A DNA stretch of 59,001 nt from Rhodospirillales bacterium. Lineage in GTDB: Bacteria > Pseudomonadota > Alphaproteobacteria > Acetobacterales > Acetobacteraceae. This document shows positions 49,630 to 58,160 of this stretch, in pieces (position 1 is the stretch's first letter; every line of letters begins with the position of its first letter). The notes under the pieces are model-generated. The model was given only the letters and a program-made list of their open reading frames with translations. It had not been told where the DNA came from and ran no database searches. Location of the stretch: positions 1 through 59,001 of the forward strand of contig JANYDF010000057.1 of NCBI GenBank assembly GCA_025359905.1, given 5' to 3'. The translations under genes were made by a program, and so were the position numbers.

Positions 49630-49708
49630 CAGCCTACTGCTGGGCGCGGCTGCCCGAACTTGGCGCGGCACGGATATCGGCCGGCCGCCCATGCCGATGG
49701 GGCGCATG

Positions 49709-49726
49709 TGTCGATCTACCATGACA
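49709..49726. promoter_or_regulatory. TGT-N12-ACA palindrome upstream of crtI (CrtJ/PpsR-like site)
   Basis: TGTCGATCTACCATGACA matches TGT-N12-ACA, the consensus of the CrtJ/PpsR repressor of photosynthesis and carotenoid genes. The extended half-sites are TGTCG and TGACA against the ideal TGTCA...TGACA. It lies 88 bp upstream of the crtI start in a 185-bp gap. A bare TGT-N12-ACA is expected by chance several times in 59 kb, so position is the main support. Confidence 0.4.
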
Positions 49727-49814
49727 GCAGCGTGCCAACAGCGGCCCGCGTGCTTTGCCGCGCCGCAGCAACCATGCTTGCATCGACCGTAGAGCGCGGA
49801 AAAGAGAGTGACCG

Positions 49815-51329
49815 ATGCCTGACATGATGGCCGATTCCCGCCCCCACGCCGTCGTGATCGGCTCGGGGTTTGGCGGTCTTGCGGCAGCCATTCGCCTCGG
49901 CGCACGCGGCTACCGGGTGACAGTGCTTGAAAAGCTCGATGCACCGGGCGGCCGCGCCTACACCTTCCGGCAGGACGGCTTCACCTTCGATGCCGGCCCG
50001 ACCATCATCACCGCGCCCTATTTGCTCGAAGAGCTATGGGCGCTGTGCGGGCGCAAACTGTCGGACGACATCGATCTGCGCGCCATCGACCCATTCTACC
50101 AAATTCGCTTCGACGATGGAACCATCTTCAATGCGACTGCCGACTTCGACAAAATGCGCGCCGAGGTAGCGCGGATCGAACCAAGCGATGTGGCGGGATT
50201 CGAGCGTTTTCTGCAATACAGCGCGAAAATCTACAAAGTCGGCTTCGCCGACCTCGCCGACCGGCCATTTCACAAGCTTTGGACACTGCTCGAATCGGTG
50301 CCGGAACTCATAAAACTCGGCGGCTACCGCAGCGTGTTCGGCAAGGTCGCCGAGTTCTTCAAGAACCCGATGCTGCGCGTCGCGTTCAGCTTTCATCCGC
50401 TGCTAATCGGCGGCAACCCGCTGACCACAACGGCCTATTACTGCCTCGTCGGGCACCTCGAACGCCTGCATAAAGTGCACTACGCCATGGGCGGCACCGG
50501 CGCGGTGGTCACTGCCTTGACCAAGCTGATCGAGGGCCAGGGCGGCACGTTGCGGATGACGGCCGAGGTCGCGCAGATCACCGTGCAAAACGGCCGCGCC
50601 ACCGGCGTGCGGCTGGAAAACGGCGAGACCATTGCGGCCGATATTGTCGTGTCCAACGCCGATGTCGGCTGGACCTACACCAAGCTGTTGTCCGAGCACA
50701 AACGCCGGGTGTGGACCGACGCCAAAATGTCGCGCGCCCGGTTCTCAATGAGTTTGTTCGTCTGGTATTTCGGCACCAACCGCCGCTTCGACAATGTGTA
50801 CCATCACACGATGGTGCTTGGCCCACGCTACGAGGAATTGCTCCGCGACATTTTTAGCCGCAAGAAGCTGGCGGACGATTGCAGCCTGTACCTGCACCGC
50901 CCAACCGCCAGCGACCTGTCGCTCGCCCCGCCGGGATGCGATACGTTCTATGTGCTGTCCCCGGTGCCGCACTTACAAGCGGGTGTCGATTGGACAACCC
51001 AGGCTGAGCCCTACCGCGCGAAGATCCAGAAACGGCTGGAAGACACATTGATGCCGGGTTTGGGCAGCAGCATCGTCACCTCGCGGCTGTTGACCCCGCT
51101 GGATTTCCGCCATCGGCTGTTGTCGCTGAACGGCGCTGCCTTCTCGCTGGAACCGCAGTTGTTCCAAAGCGCGTGGTTCCGCCCGCACAATCTCAGCGAG
51201 GAGGTTGAAAACCTGTTCCTGGTCGGCGCGGGCACGCATCCGGGTGCGGGCGTTCCGGGCGTGATTTCGTCGGCCCGGATTCTCGATGATATCGTGCCGG
51301 ATGCCGCAAAAGTGCGCGCCAGCCGTTAG
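49815..51329 (+). CDS. crtI: Phytoene desaturase CrtI
   Basis: This 504-residue FAD-dependent carotenoid desaturase introduces double bonds into phytoene toward neurosporene or lycopene at the membrane. The FAD fold begins VVIGSGFGGLAAAIRLGARG (about residue 13), then LEKLDAPGGRAYTF. The carotenoid-desaturase C-terminal block is LVGAGTHPGAGVPGVISSAR. AAAGAGAG precedes ATG 49815; ATGs 3 and 4 codons later are alternatives. Its TAG stop overlaps the TAA stop of the convergent crtD-like gene (TTAG, 51326-51329). No phytoene synthase is in the window. Confidence 0.92.
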   Translation: MPDMMADSRPHAVVIGSGFGGLAAAIRLGARGYRVTVLEKLDAPGGRAYTFRQDGFTFDAGPTIITAPYLLEELWALCGRKLSDDIDLRAIDPFYQIRFDDGTIFNATADFDKMRAEVARIEPSDVAGFERFLQYSAKIYKVGFADLADRPFHKLWTLLESVPELIKLGGYRSVFGKVAEFFKNPMLRVAFSFHPLLIGGNPLTTTAYYCLVGHLERLHKVHYAMGGTGAVVTALTKLIEGQGGTLRMTAEVAQITVQNGRATGVRLENGETIAADIVVSNADVGWTYTKLLSEHKRRVWTDAKMSRARFSMSLFVWYFGTNRRFDNVYHHTMVLGPRYEELLRDIFSRKKLADDCSLYLHRPTASDLSLAPPGCDTFYVLSPVPHLQAGVDWTTQAEPYRAKIQKRLEDTLMPGLGSSIVTSRLLTPLDFRHRLLSLNGAAFSLEPQLFQSAWFRPHNLSEEVENLFLVGAGTHPGAGVPGVISSARILDDIVPDAAKVRASR

Positions 51330-52774
51330 ACGCCCGGTTTGAAAGCCACCGGTCCGCGCCGGCGGATCGAAGCCGGGACACGATCTTCCAGCAAGCGCGC
51401 AGCGGCGATGCGGCCCGACATGGCGGCCATCGGAATGCCCGGCCCTGGGTGCACGCTGCCGCCGGCCAAATAGAGCCCTGCGACTCGCCCCACCGCGCCA
51501 GAACGGCCAAAGCTGCCCATCATGCCGTGATTGACACGGCCATACAGCGCGCCGCCCGTTGCCGGAAACAGGCTGTGAAAGCCGCTCGGCGTGGTGACCA
51601 CTTCGGCCCCCGGTTCCACGTCCAGCCCGCACGCTTGCATCAGCCCAAACGCCCGGCGCCTGAATTCAGCGACGGCGGCTTCATCCAGCGGTGCCACATC
51701 ACCATCCGCCGGGGCATTGATCAGCGCCAGCAACCGCTCCGGCGTGCCCTCGGTATGCGCGCTCGCCTCGCCGCGATCCTGCGCGCACAGATACACCGTG
51801 GGGGCTGCCGTAATGTCGCGGCGGCGGAAAATAGCGTCGAACTCGTCGGCGTAATTCTCGGCAAAGAACACGTTGTGATGCGCCAGTTTGAAGCCGGAGG
51901 TGCGCGCATGCACGCACCAAGTCACCGCTGACAGTGACCGCTGCATCCGCTCGGTGGCCGGCACCGGGCGCAACTGTCCGGGCAGTGCTGAAATATCGCC
52001 GTTGAATATCACCGCATCGGCGGCAATCCGTTCGCCGCTCTCCAATTCCACGCCCGCCGCCCGGCCCCGTTCGACCAGGATCTGCTTCACCGGCGCACCG
52101 AAGCGGAATGTCGCGCCGCGCCGCTCGGCCAGTCCCTGAATGGCGCGCGCCACGTTGTGAATGCCGCCGCGCACCAGCCACACGCCGTCCTGCTCGACAT
52201 GCGCGATCAGCATCAGTGTCGCGGGCGCTAGCCAGGGCGACGCGCCGACATAGGTGGAATAGCGCCCGAACAACTGCCGCAAACGCGGGTCGCGAAAATG
52301 CGCGTCCAGGGCGCTCCACAACGTGTGCATCGGCGCTGTCTGCCACAGCGCTTGCAGGTTCAGCACGCCGACTCGCCGGGTCAGGTCCATCGGCGACGGC
52401 CGCTCGGCGGCGATGAACGTGCCGGCCAGCGTGCGGTAGATTGCCGCACTGCGCTGGCAGAACGCCAAGTAGCCTTGTGCGTCCTGCTTGCCGGCGAATG
52501 TGCCAATAGCGTCCGCCGAACGCGCGATATCGGCGAACAAATCCAGCCGCCCGCCTGCCCGCCATGCATGGCGCGCCAGAATCTCGGCCGGCACCACGTC
52601 GATATGATCCGCCAGCCGTTCGCCCGCGTCGGCGAACAGACCCTCGAAAATCCAGCGCATGGTGAACACGGTCGGCCCACCATCCACCGCCGCACCACCC
52701 ACGGGAACTCGGCGCATCTTGCCGCCCGGATGCGCCGCACGTTCGCAGACAACAATGATCTTGTCAGGCCGCAT
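51326..52774 (-). CDS. crtD: CrtD-like carotenoid desaturase lacking its N-terminal FAD motif (probable pseudogene)
   Basis: The 482-residue frame matches hydroxyneurosporene/methoxyneurosporene desaturase (CrtD), which adds a C-3,4 double bond in the spirilloxanthin/spheroidene routes. The C-terminal block is LYLAGGSVHPGPGIPMAAMS. However, the protein opens at MRPDKIIVVCERAAHPGGKM, the second strand of the FAD fold. The first strand and the GxGxxG loop (about 20-25 residues) are absent. A TGA five codons upstream in frame, and the tail of the neighbouring gene, leave no room for them. Without that loop FAD binding is unlikely. Probable deletion, though the rest of the frame is fully open. 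Confidence 0.78.
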   Translation of the reverse strand: MRPDKIIVVCERAAHPGGKMRRVPVGGAAVDGGPTVFTMRWIFEGLFADAGERLADHIDVVPAEILARHAWRAGGRLDLFADIARSADAIGTFAGKQDAQGYLAFCQRSAAIYRTLAGTFIAAERPSPMDLTRRVGVLNLQALWQTAPMHTLWSALDAHFRDPRLRQLFGRYSTYVGASPWLAPATLMLIAHVEQDGVWLVRGGIHNVARAIQGLAERRGATFRFGAPVKQILVERGRAAGVELESGERIAADAVIFNGDISALPGQLRPVPATERMQRSLSAVTWCVHARTSGFKLAHHNVFFAENYADEFDAIFRRRDITAAPTVYLCAQDRGEASAHTEGTPERLLALINAPADGDVAPLDEAAVAEFRRRAFGLMQACGLDVEPGAEVVTTPSGFHSLFPATGGALYGRVNHGMMGSFGRSGAVGRVAGLYLAGGSVHPGPGIPMAAMSGRIAAARLLEDRVPASIRRRGPVAFKPGV

Positions 52775-52786
52775 TGACAGCCCCGG

Positions 52787-53548
52787 TCAATCGGACCCAG
52801 CGGCCAACACGCGGCGCCGCCCGGTCAGCGGGTTGCGGCCGGATTTTATATCCAAACTGAACCGATGATAGATGATGATGGTCAACCCGATCACCAGCGG
52901 GATCGCCCACATCACCGGGTTCAGCGCCAATGCCGGCATCAGACGCACCGAACCGAATGCCATGAATGCGGTGTAAACCGAGATGCCCGCACCAACGAGC
53001 GCCTTGAGGTGTTCCTTCTGCCATTCCACCGGCCCCGGCTTGCGGCTGTACATGTAGCGCAGATTGGTCAGCCCGGTGGCGATGCCGACCACTGAAATCC
53101 CCATCATCAGCGGCTGTGAAATCAGCCAGCCCTGCACAGCGCAGTTGAGCGCGGCAACGATGACCAAATATTGCAGCGCGATGTTCACCGGCGTGCGCGT
53201 TGCCACATTGTTGCGGCGGTGTTCGACGCACAGCCAGCCATACCAAACCAGATTGACGGTCAGAATGGCATTGTGCAGCATCATCCAGCCAAAAATGCCA
53301 CGCACAAAACCTTCATCGAGTTTGCCTTGCAGATGCGGATGGTTGCCCATCGGGTCCTGCAAGGTCAGCAGGCTCATCACCACCGCGAGATAGCCTGCGA
53401 TCAGAATGAAGATGTTAAAAATGCGCCCCCAGCGCCGGTGCGCATCACCGCCTTTGCGGCCAAACACCGGTATCCAGAAGGCGAGCAGCCCGATGGCCCC
53501 GGCGGTCATATGGCCAGCCACGAGGCCGCGAAAGACGTAATACTCCAT
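52787..53548 (-). CDS. DUF2306-like integral membrane protein
   Basis: The 253-residue polytopic protein has about seven hydrophobic segments. The first motif, GHMTAGAIGLLAFWIPVF, then GGDAHRRWGRIFN, matches DUF2306-like membrane proteins with conserved His residues (possible haem or metal ligands). LMMGISVVGIATGL and WAIPLVIGLTIIIYHRF are further helices. GGGAG lies 8 nt before ATG 53548. It ends 12 bp before the crtD-like start, so they may have formed an operon, and the deletion that truncated crtD must lie at this junction. Function unknown. Confidence 0.7.
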   Translation of the reverse strand: MEYYVFRGLVAGHMTAGAIGLLAFWIPVFGRKGGDAHRRWGRIFNIFILIAGYLAVVMSLLTLQDPMGNHPHLQGKLDEGFVRGIFGWMMLHNAILTVNLVWYGWLCVEHRRNNVATRTPVNIALQYLVIVAALNCAVQGWLISQPLMMGISVVGIATGLTNLRYMYSRKPGPVEWQKEHLKALVGAGISVYTAFMAFGSVRLMPALALNPVMWAIPLVIGLTIIIYHRFSLDIKSGRNPLTGRRRVLAAGSD

Positions 53549-53632
53549 CGCCCAACTCCCGCCGCTGCGGAAAGTGACAATGGCACTTGACACTTTGATG
53601 TGTAAAGTCATCCTCCGGGCAGGAATGAACGC

Positions 53633-55039
53633 ATGAACGGGATGGCCGCGCCGCAGTTGCTGGACCTCGGGCCCTATACACCGCCCAGGCCGCGCACCCG
53701 TTCGGCCGTTGTGGCGCTGCTGCGCGCCGCCTTGCGCGGCGATGGCGATCTGCTGGCGCTGCTGCCAACCGATGCTTACCAAGTGCAAATCGGCCCGCTG
53801 GGCTATTCCCGCCGCTCGATTTTGCTGGTCAATCAGCCGGACCAAGTGCGCCGGGTGTTGAGCGACCCGGAGGGGATTTTCCCGAAAAGCGACCTGATGG
53901 TCGATGCGCTGGCGCCGTTGATCGGCGATTCCATTTTCGTCTCCAGCGGCGCCACCTGGCAGCGCCAGCGCAATATGATCGACCCCGCCCTGACGCTGAT
54001 GCGCGTCAACCGCGCTTTCCCGGCGATGCAGGCTGGCGCTGCGGAGTGCGAAAACACGCTCGATGCGCGCGTGGCGGACGGCGCCGCTTTTTCGCTCGAC
54101 CTGACCATGAGCCATCTGACGGCGGACATCATCTGCCGCACCGTGTTTTCCACTCCGCTTGCCACCGGCACGGCGCATGCGGTGTTCGATGCCTTCACCG
54201 CGTTCGAACGCAGCGTGGCGCAGGTGGAAATCCTGCGCCTCATCACCAGCCCGGCCTGGAGCAAGACTCCGCAGCGCCCGCACGTGCTGGAAGCCTGCCG
54301 TACCATCCGCCAGCACATGGGCGAGTTGCTCGACACGCACACGGGACCGGACAATGCGCGGTTCGACGACATCGCCTCGGCGGTGATCGCCGCACGCGAC
54401 GATATCGGCCGCAAAGCGTTCAGCCGCGAGGAACTGATCGACCAACTTGGGGTGATGTTCCTCGCCGGGCACGAAACCAGCGCCAGCGCGCTAACGTGGG
54501 TGTTCTTCATCCTGGCCGTGCAACCCGCGTGGGTGGCGCGGCTGCGCGCCGAAGTGGCGGCCGTGGTGGGCGACGGCGAAATCGGCTTCGAGCACACCAA
54601 ACAGCTTGTCACCGTCCGCAACATCTTCCGCGAGACGCTGCGCCTCTATCCGCCGATCACTTTTCTGCCGCGCGTCGCCACCGAGGCCACCACCATCGGC
54701 AAGCACCGGGTCAAGCGCGGCGCGCTGATCATGGTGGCCCCGTGGGTCATCCATCGGCACGCGGCCTATTGGCGCGACCCGCATGTGTTCGACCCGAATC
54801 GCTTCTTGCCGGAACGCGAAGCCGAGATGACGGCCGGGGCCTACATCCCGTTCGGACTTGGCCCGCGCGTCTGCGCCGGGGCCGCGTTTGCGCTGACCGA
54901 AGCCATTCTGCTGATTGCAAGGCTGTTCCGGCGCTACGATTTCCATGTCGAACATCCCGAACTGGTGCGCCCGGCGGCACGGCTCACCACACGGCCAACC
55001 GAACAGGTGATGCTGCGCGTCACCCGCGCCAAGGCATAG
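53633..55039 (+). CDS. Cytochrome P450
   Basis: This is a 468-residue P450 monooxygenase. The I-helix oxygen motif is LAGHETSA, the K-helix ExxR is in RETLRLYPP, and the haem-binding loop is FGLGPRVCAGAAF with Cys414 as the iron ligand. No N-terminal membrane anchor is seen, and redox partners are not nearby. Its place between carotenoid genes and an ATP-grasp gene suggests a role in carotenoid or lipid hydroxylation, as some bacterial P450s hydroxylate beta-carotene rings. AGGAA precedes ATG 53633. The ATP-grasp gene starts 4 nt after its stop. Confidence 0.9.
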   Translation: MNGMAAPQLLDLGPYTPPRPRTRSAVVALLRAALRGDGDLLALLPTDAYQVQIGPLGYSRRSILLVNQPDQVRRVLSDPEGIFPKSDLMVDALAPLIGDSIFVSSGATWQRQRNMIDPALTLMRVNRAFPAMQAGAAECENTLDARVADGAAFSLDLTMSHLTADIICRTVFSTPLATGTAHAVFDAFTAFERSVAQVEILRLITSPAWSKTPQRPHVLEACRTIRQHMGELLDTHTGPDNARFDDIASAVIAARDDIGRKAFSREELIDQLGVMFLAGHETSASALTWVFFILAVQPAWVARLRAEVAAVVGDGEIGFEHTKQLVTVRNIFRETLRLYPPITFLPRVATEATTIGKHRVKRGALIMVAPWVIHRHAAYWRDPHVFDPNRFLPEREAEMTAGAYIPFGLGPRVCAGAAFALTEAILLIARLFRRYDFHVEHPELVRPAARLTTRPTEQVMLRVTRAKA

Positions 55040-55043
55040 CGGC

Positions 55044-56192
55044 GTGACCACGGTTCTGCTGACGCTGGGGCGGCTGCCGAAATCGCTCGATCTGGCCAGG
55101 GGTTTTGCCCGCGCTGGTTGCCGGGTGATCGTCGCCGAGCCATTCGGCCTGCACCTCACCGGCACATCGAACGCGGTGGCACGCAACTACCGCGTGCCGC
55201 CGCCCAGCGAAGGCAAGGCGCAATATCTCGCCGCACTGGCGGAGATCGTGGTCAGCGAGGCTGTGGAATTGGTCGTGCCGGTCTCCGAGGAGACCATGCA
55301 CGTCGCCTTCCTGCGCGACCGTATCGGCTCCGCCACCCGGTTGTTCACCATGCCGCCGGATGCGGTGCTGGCGCTGCACGACAAAGGCGGTTTCGTCCGG
55401 GTGGGCAGGCAATGCGGCGTCGCTGTGCCCGACACGCATGCGCTGGGCACGCCGCACGCAACAGCAATGGCCGCCGCACGCGATGTGGTAGTGAAACCGA
55501 TTTTCTCCTGTTCCGGGCGCGGCGTGAAAATCTTGCCGCGCGGCACCACACTGCCCCCCGCCGAGGCGGCGCATCCGGCCGTGGTGCAAAGCTTCATCGC
55601 CGGACGCGTGCATAGTTCCTGCACCATCGCCCACGAAGGCCATGCGCTGGCCACGACAATCTATCGCGGCACCGTCATGTCCGGCACCGTGTCAGCGGCG
55701 TTCGAGCGGGTGGATCATCCGGCGATCAGCGCCTGGATCAACCGTTTTGTTGCAGCGGTACGCTGGAGCGGCTTCATCTCGTTCGATTTCATCGTCGATG
55801 ATGCGGGTGGCGTACACGGCATCGAATGCAATCCGCGCGCGACCAGCGGCGTGCATTTCTGGCAGCCAGAGGATATCGCGCGCGCCGTGCTGAATCCCGC
55901 CGCCGCGCCCGAAGTCCGCTTCCGCCCACAGCGCGAGATGCAGCAATTCTATTCCTGCCTGACCGAGACCCAATCAGCGATGTTCCGCCGGGGCAGCGGC
56001 TTCGGCCAGCGCCTGCGCAAATTGTTCAGCACCAAGGATGTCACCTGGGAATGGCGCGATCCGCTGCCGTTCATCACCATGCCAGCGACCTCGTGGAAGA
56101 TCATCGCCATGTCGATCGCCAAGCGTACCACGTTTGGCGAAGTGGCGACACTCGATGTTGGCTGGTACGAGGATGCGCCGGGCGATGCCTAG
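55044..56192 (+). CDS. ATP-grasp family ligase-like protein
   Basis: The 382-residue protein has an N-terminal Rossmann-like preATP-grasp region (VLLTLGRLPKSLDLARGFARAG) and an ATP-grasp core. ATP/Mg-binding blocks include VVVKPIFSCSGRGVKIL, FIAGRVHSSC and FDFIVDDAGGVHGIECNPR. Members join a carboxylate to an amine or thiol. The C-terminal region (VTWEWRDPLPFITMP) looks conserved, so the stop at 56190-56192 is probably real. GTG 55044 directly follows the P450 stop, suggesting a joint operon. Its last 219 nt overlap antisense with the binding-protein gene, which seems to have lost its own stop. Confidence 0.82.
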   Translation: MTTVLLTLGRLPKSLDLARGFARAGCRVIVAEPFGLHLTGTSNAVARNYRVPPPSEGKAQYLAALAEIVVSEAVELVVPVSEETMHVAFLRDRIGSATRLFTMPPDAVLALHDKGGFVRVGRQCGVAVPDTHALGTPHATAMAAARDVVVKPIFSCSGRGVKILPRGTTLPPAEAAHPAVVQSFIAGRVHSSCTIAHEGHALATTIYRGTVMSGTVSAAFERVDHPAISAWINRFVAAVRWSGFISFDFIVDDAGGVHGIECNPRATSGVHFWQPEDIARAVLNPAAAPEVRFRPQREMQQFYSCLTETQSAMFRRGSGFGQRLRKLFSTKDVTWEWRDPLPFITMPATSWKIIAMSIAKRTTFGEVATLDVGWYEDAPGDA

Positions 56193-57614
56193 CCGCTCAA
56201 CCGGCGCGATCCGCGCATCGAACAACCGAAACACCGCATCCGGATACTGGGTCCACTGCAAATCGGCTGACGACGCCTGGATCACTGCGCCGGTGTGCAT
56301 GAACAGCATCGGCACCTCACTGGCCACAATCCGCAGTGCTTGCCGGTACAATGTCCCGCGCTGCGTGCGGTCCAATGCGCTGCGCGCCCGCTGCAACAGG
56401 TCCGTCAGTTCCTCGCTGTCGTAGCCAGCAAAGTTATTCGGCCCGCCACAGGTGAACCAGTTGAACATGTTGCCGTCCGGATCGTAACGCCCGCTCCACG
56501 GCGACATGCAAATGTCGAAGTCGCGGCGTTTCAGCACGTTCAGCAACCCGGTGGGGTCGATTTGCCGCAGCGTCACCGCAAACCCGGCGGCGGCGGCTTG
56601 CGCCTGGATCACTTGCGCGGCGCGCAACATCGGCGGCGCGGTCGTCACAGTCAGTGTCACCGGCAGCGGCGCACTTACGCCGGCCTGCACGAGTGCAGCG
56701 CGCGCGCCAGCAGGATCGTCGTGCGGTGGGCCGGTGTCAGGATCGTATGCCCAAGTGGCTGCCGGCGGGATCGGACCGCGACCGACTCGCCCGGTGCCGA
56801 AATACACCACGCGATGCACCACCTCGGGATCGATGGCGGCGGCGAAGGCACGGCGGATGGCGCGTGCGTCGAATGGCGGGCGGGTGCAATTGAACGACCA
56901 GGCGTTGAAGCCGATGCCCGGCATCTGCCGCAGTTGCAGCGCGGGATCGTCGCGCACCAGCGCTAAAGACTGCGGCGGCACCGCGTCGATAAGCCGCACC
57001 GTGCCGCTCCGCAAATTGGCCAGCCGCGCCGCGTCGTCGCCAATTGGCCGGAACGGCCCACAGCCCACCGCCTGCGCGCCGAAATCCGCCCCCAACCGCG
57101 CCCAGGCCGACGGCGAGACCATCATGCCCGCCCGCCCGGCCAACACCAGCGGCAGCGGCGCGTATGGCGCGGAAAATTGCAGTTCCACGTCGCGCGGCCC
57201 GATGGCAACCGCCTTCGTCAGCGGCCCAAAATCCGCCCGGCGGATTGAACCCAATGCTGGGTCGATATAGCGCGCAATATTGGCGCACACGGCATCCGCG
57301 TCCAGCACCGTGCCGTCGTGGAACGTCAGCCCAGGACGCAGCCGCAACACGTAGCGCAACGGGCCCAGCGCCTCGCACGTTTCGGCAAGTCCCGGCCGCG
57401 CGCTGCCATCGGGCCGCGCCACCAGCAGCGTTTCGTGCAGATTGTAGAGCTGTTGATTCTCGAAGAACGACCCGGCCAACGCTGGGTCAAGCGTGATCGG
57501 GTCAGCGACCGTGCCCACCGCAAGCTCTCGCGCAGCGCCAGCGGACGCCGAGCGTGAACTGCAAACTGCGGCTGATGCGCCAAGCATGGCGCGGCGAGTC
57601 AGATGGGCGTTCAT
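55974..57614 (-). CDS. Peptide-type ABC substrate-binding protein with run-on C-terminus
   Basis: The 546-residue frame is a family-5 solute-binding protein with a Tat-like signal (LTRRAMLGASAAV). It shows the standard blocks YNLHETLLVARPDG, YVLRLRPGLTFHDGTVLD and the C-terminal DLQWTQYPDAVFRLFDARIA. Normal homologues end soon after that last block. Here the frame continues about 70 residues, antisense to the ATP-grasp gene, in low-complexity His/Arg-rich sequence, so the natural stop was probably lost. ATG 57614 overlaps the broken permease stop (ATGA). It belongs to the operon DppB-DppC-binding protein at the right end of the window. Confidence 0.82.
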   Translation of the reverse strand: MNAHLTRRAMLGASAAVCSSRSASAGAARELAVGTVADPITLDPALAGSFFENQQLYNLHETLLVARPDGSARPGLAETCEALGPLRYVLRLRPGLTFHDGTVLDADAVCANIARYIDPALGSIRRADFGPLTKAVAIGPRDVELQFSAPYAPLPLVLAGRAGMMVSPSAWARLGADFGAQAVGCGPFRPIGDDAARLANLRSGTVRLIDAVPPQSLALVRDDPALQLRQMPGIGFNAWSFNCTRPPFDARAIRRAFAAAIDPEVVHRVVYFGTGRVGRGPIPPAATWAYDPDTGPPHDDPAGARAALVQAGVSAPLPVTLTVTTAPPMLRAAQVIQAQAAAAGFAVTLRQIDPTGLLNVLKRRDFDICMSPWSGRYDPDGNMFNWFTCGGPNNFAGYDSEELTDLLQRARSALDRTQRGTLYRQALRIVASEVPMLFMHTGAVIQASSADLQWTQYPDAVFRLFDARIAPVERLGIARRILVPANIECRHFAKRGTLGDRHGDDLPRGRWHGDERQRIAPFPGDILGAEQFAQALAEAAAPAEHR

Positions 57615-58160
57615 TGCAGGCTGCTTCGCGGGTACAGCAAGTCGCGCAAGCCGTCGCTTGCCACGGTCAATCCGGCCACCGTCAGGAACAGCGCCGCCGC
57701 TGGGCTCCATGCCAGCCAAACCGCCCGATCGGCAAAGCCCAGCGCATCGCGCAACATGCCGCCCCAGCTTGGCTGCGGCGGCTGTACGCCCAAACCAAGA
57801 AAGGACAACGACGCCTCCATCATCATCGCCTGCGCCATTGCCACCGATGCCTGCGCCAACAGCGGCGGTGCCGCATTCGGCAAGATACAGCGCAGCACGC
57901 TAGCGGTCTCGCGCATCCCGATCCCGCGCGCGGCCATGACAAACGCCATGCCGCGCAACAAGCGCGCCTGCCCGCGCCAGCACATCGCGGCCCAGATCAT
58001 CGGTGCCCATCGGGTGCGCCAAGGATGGCGGACCGAGTGCAGCCAAAAAATCCGGTTGCTCAGGCCACAAGCCCAGCACCGGCGGGCCGGCCGCCGATGC
58101 GGCGGCAATCGCCAGCAACACGCCGATGCCGCCGCAAACCCGCAGCGCAGCCGGAGTCAT
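57611..58160 (-). pseudogene. DppC-like permease pseudogene (internal deletion and frameshift)
   Basis: The N-terminal frame from ATG 58160 reads MTPAALRVCGG and reaches HPMGTDDLGRDVLARAG, the DppC signature. The sequence then jumps (about 57960-57980) to LLRGMAFVMAARGIGM in another frame, corresponding to the cytoplasmic coupling loop near the end of the family. It continues through LSFLGLGVQPPQPSW to the stop at 57611. Roughly 90-100 residues containing most of the middle membrane helices are missing. The flanking ATGA overlaps (58157-58160 and 57611-57614) are preserved. The transporter cannot assemble a normal channel. Confidence 0.82.
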
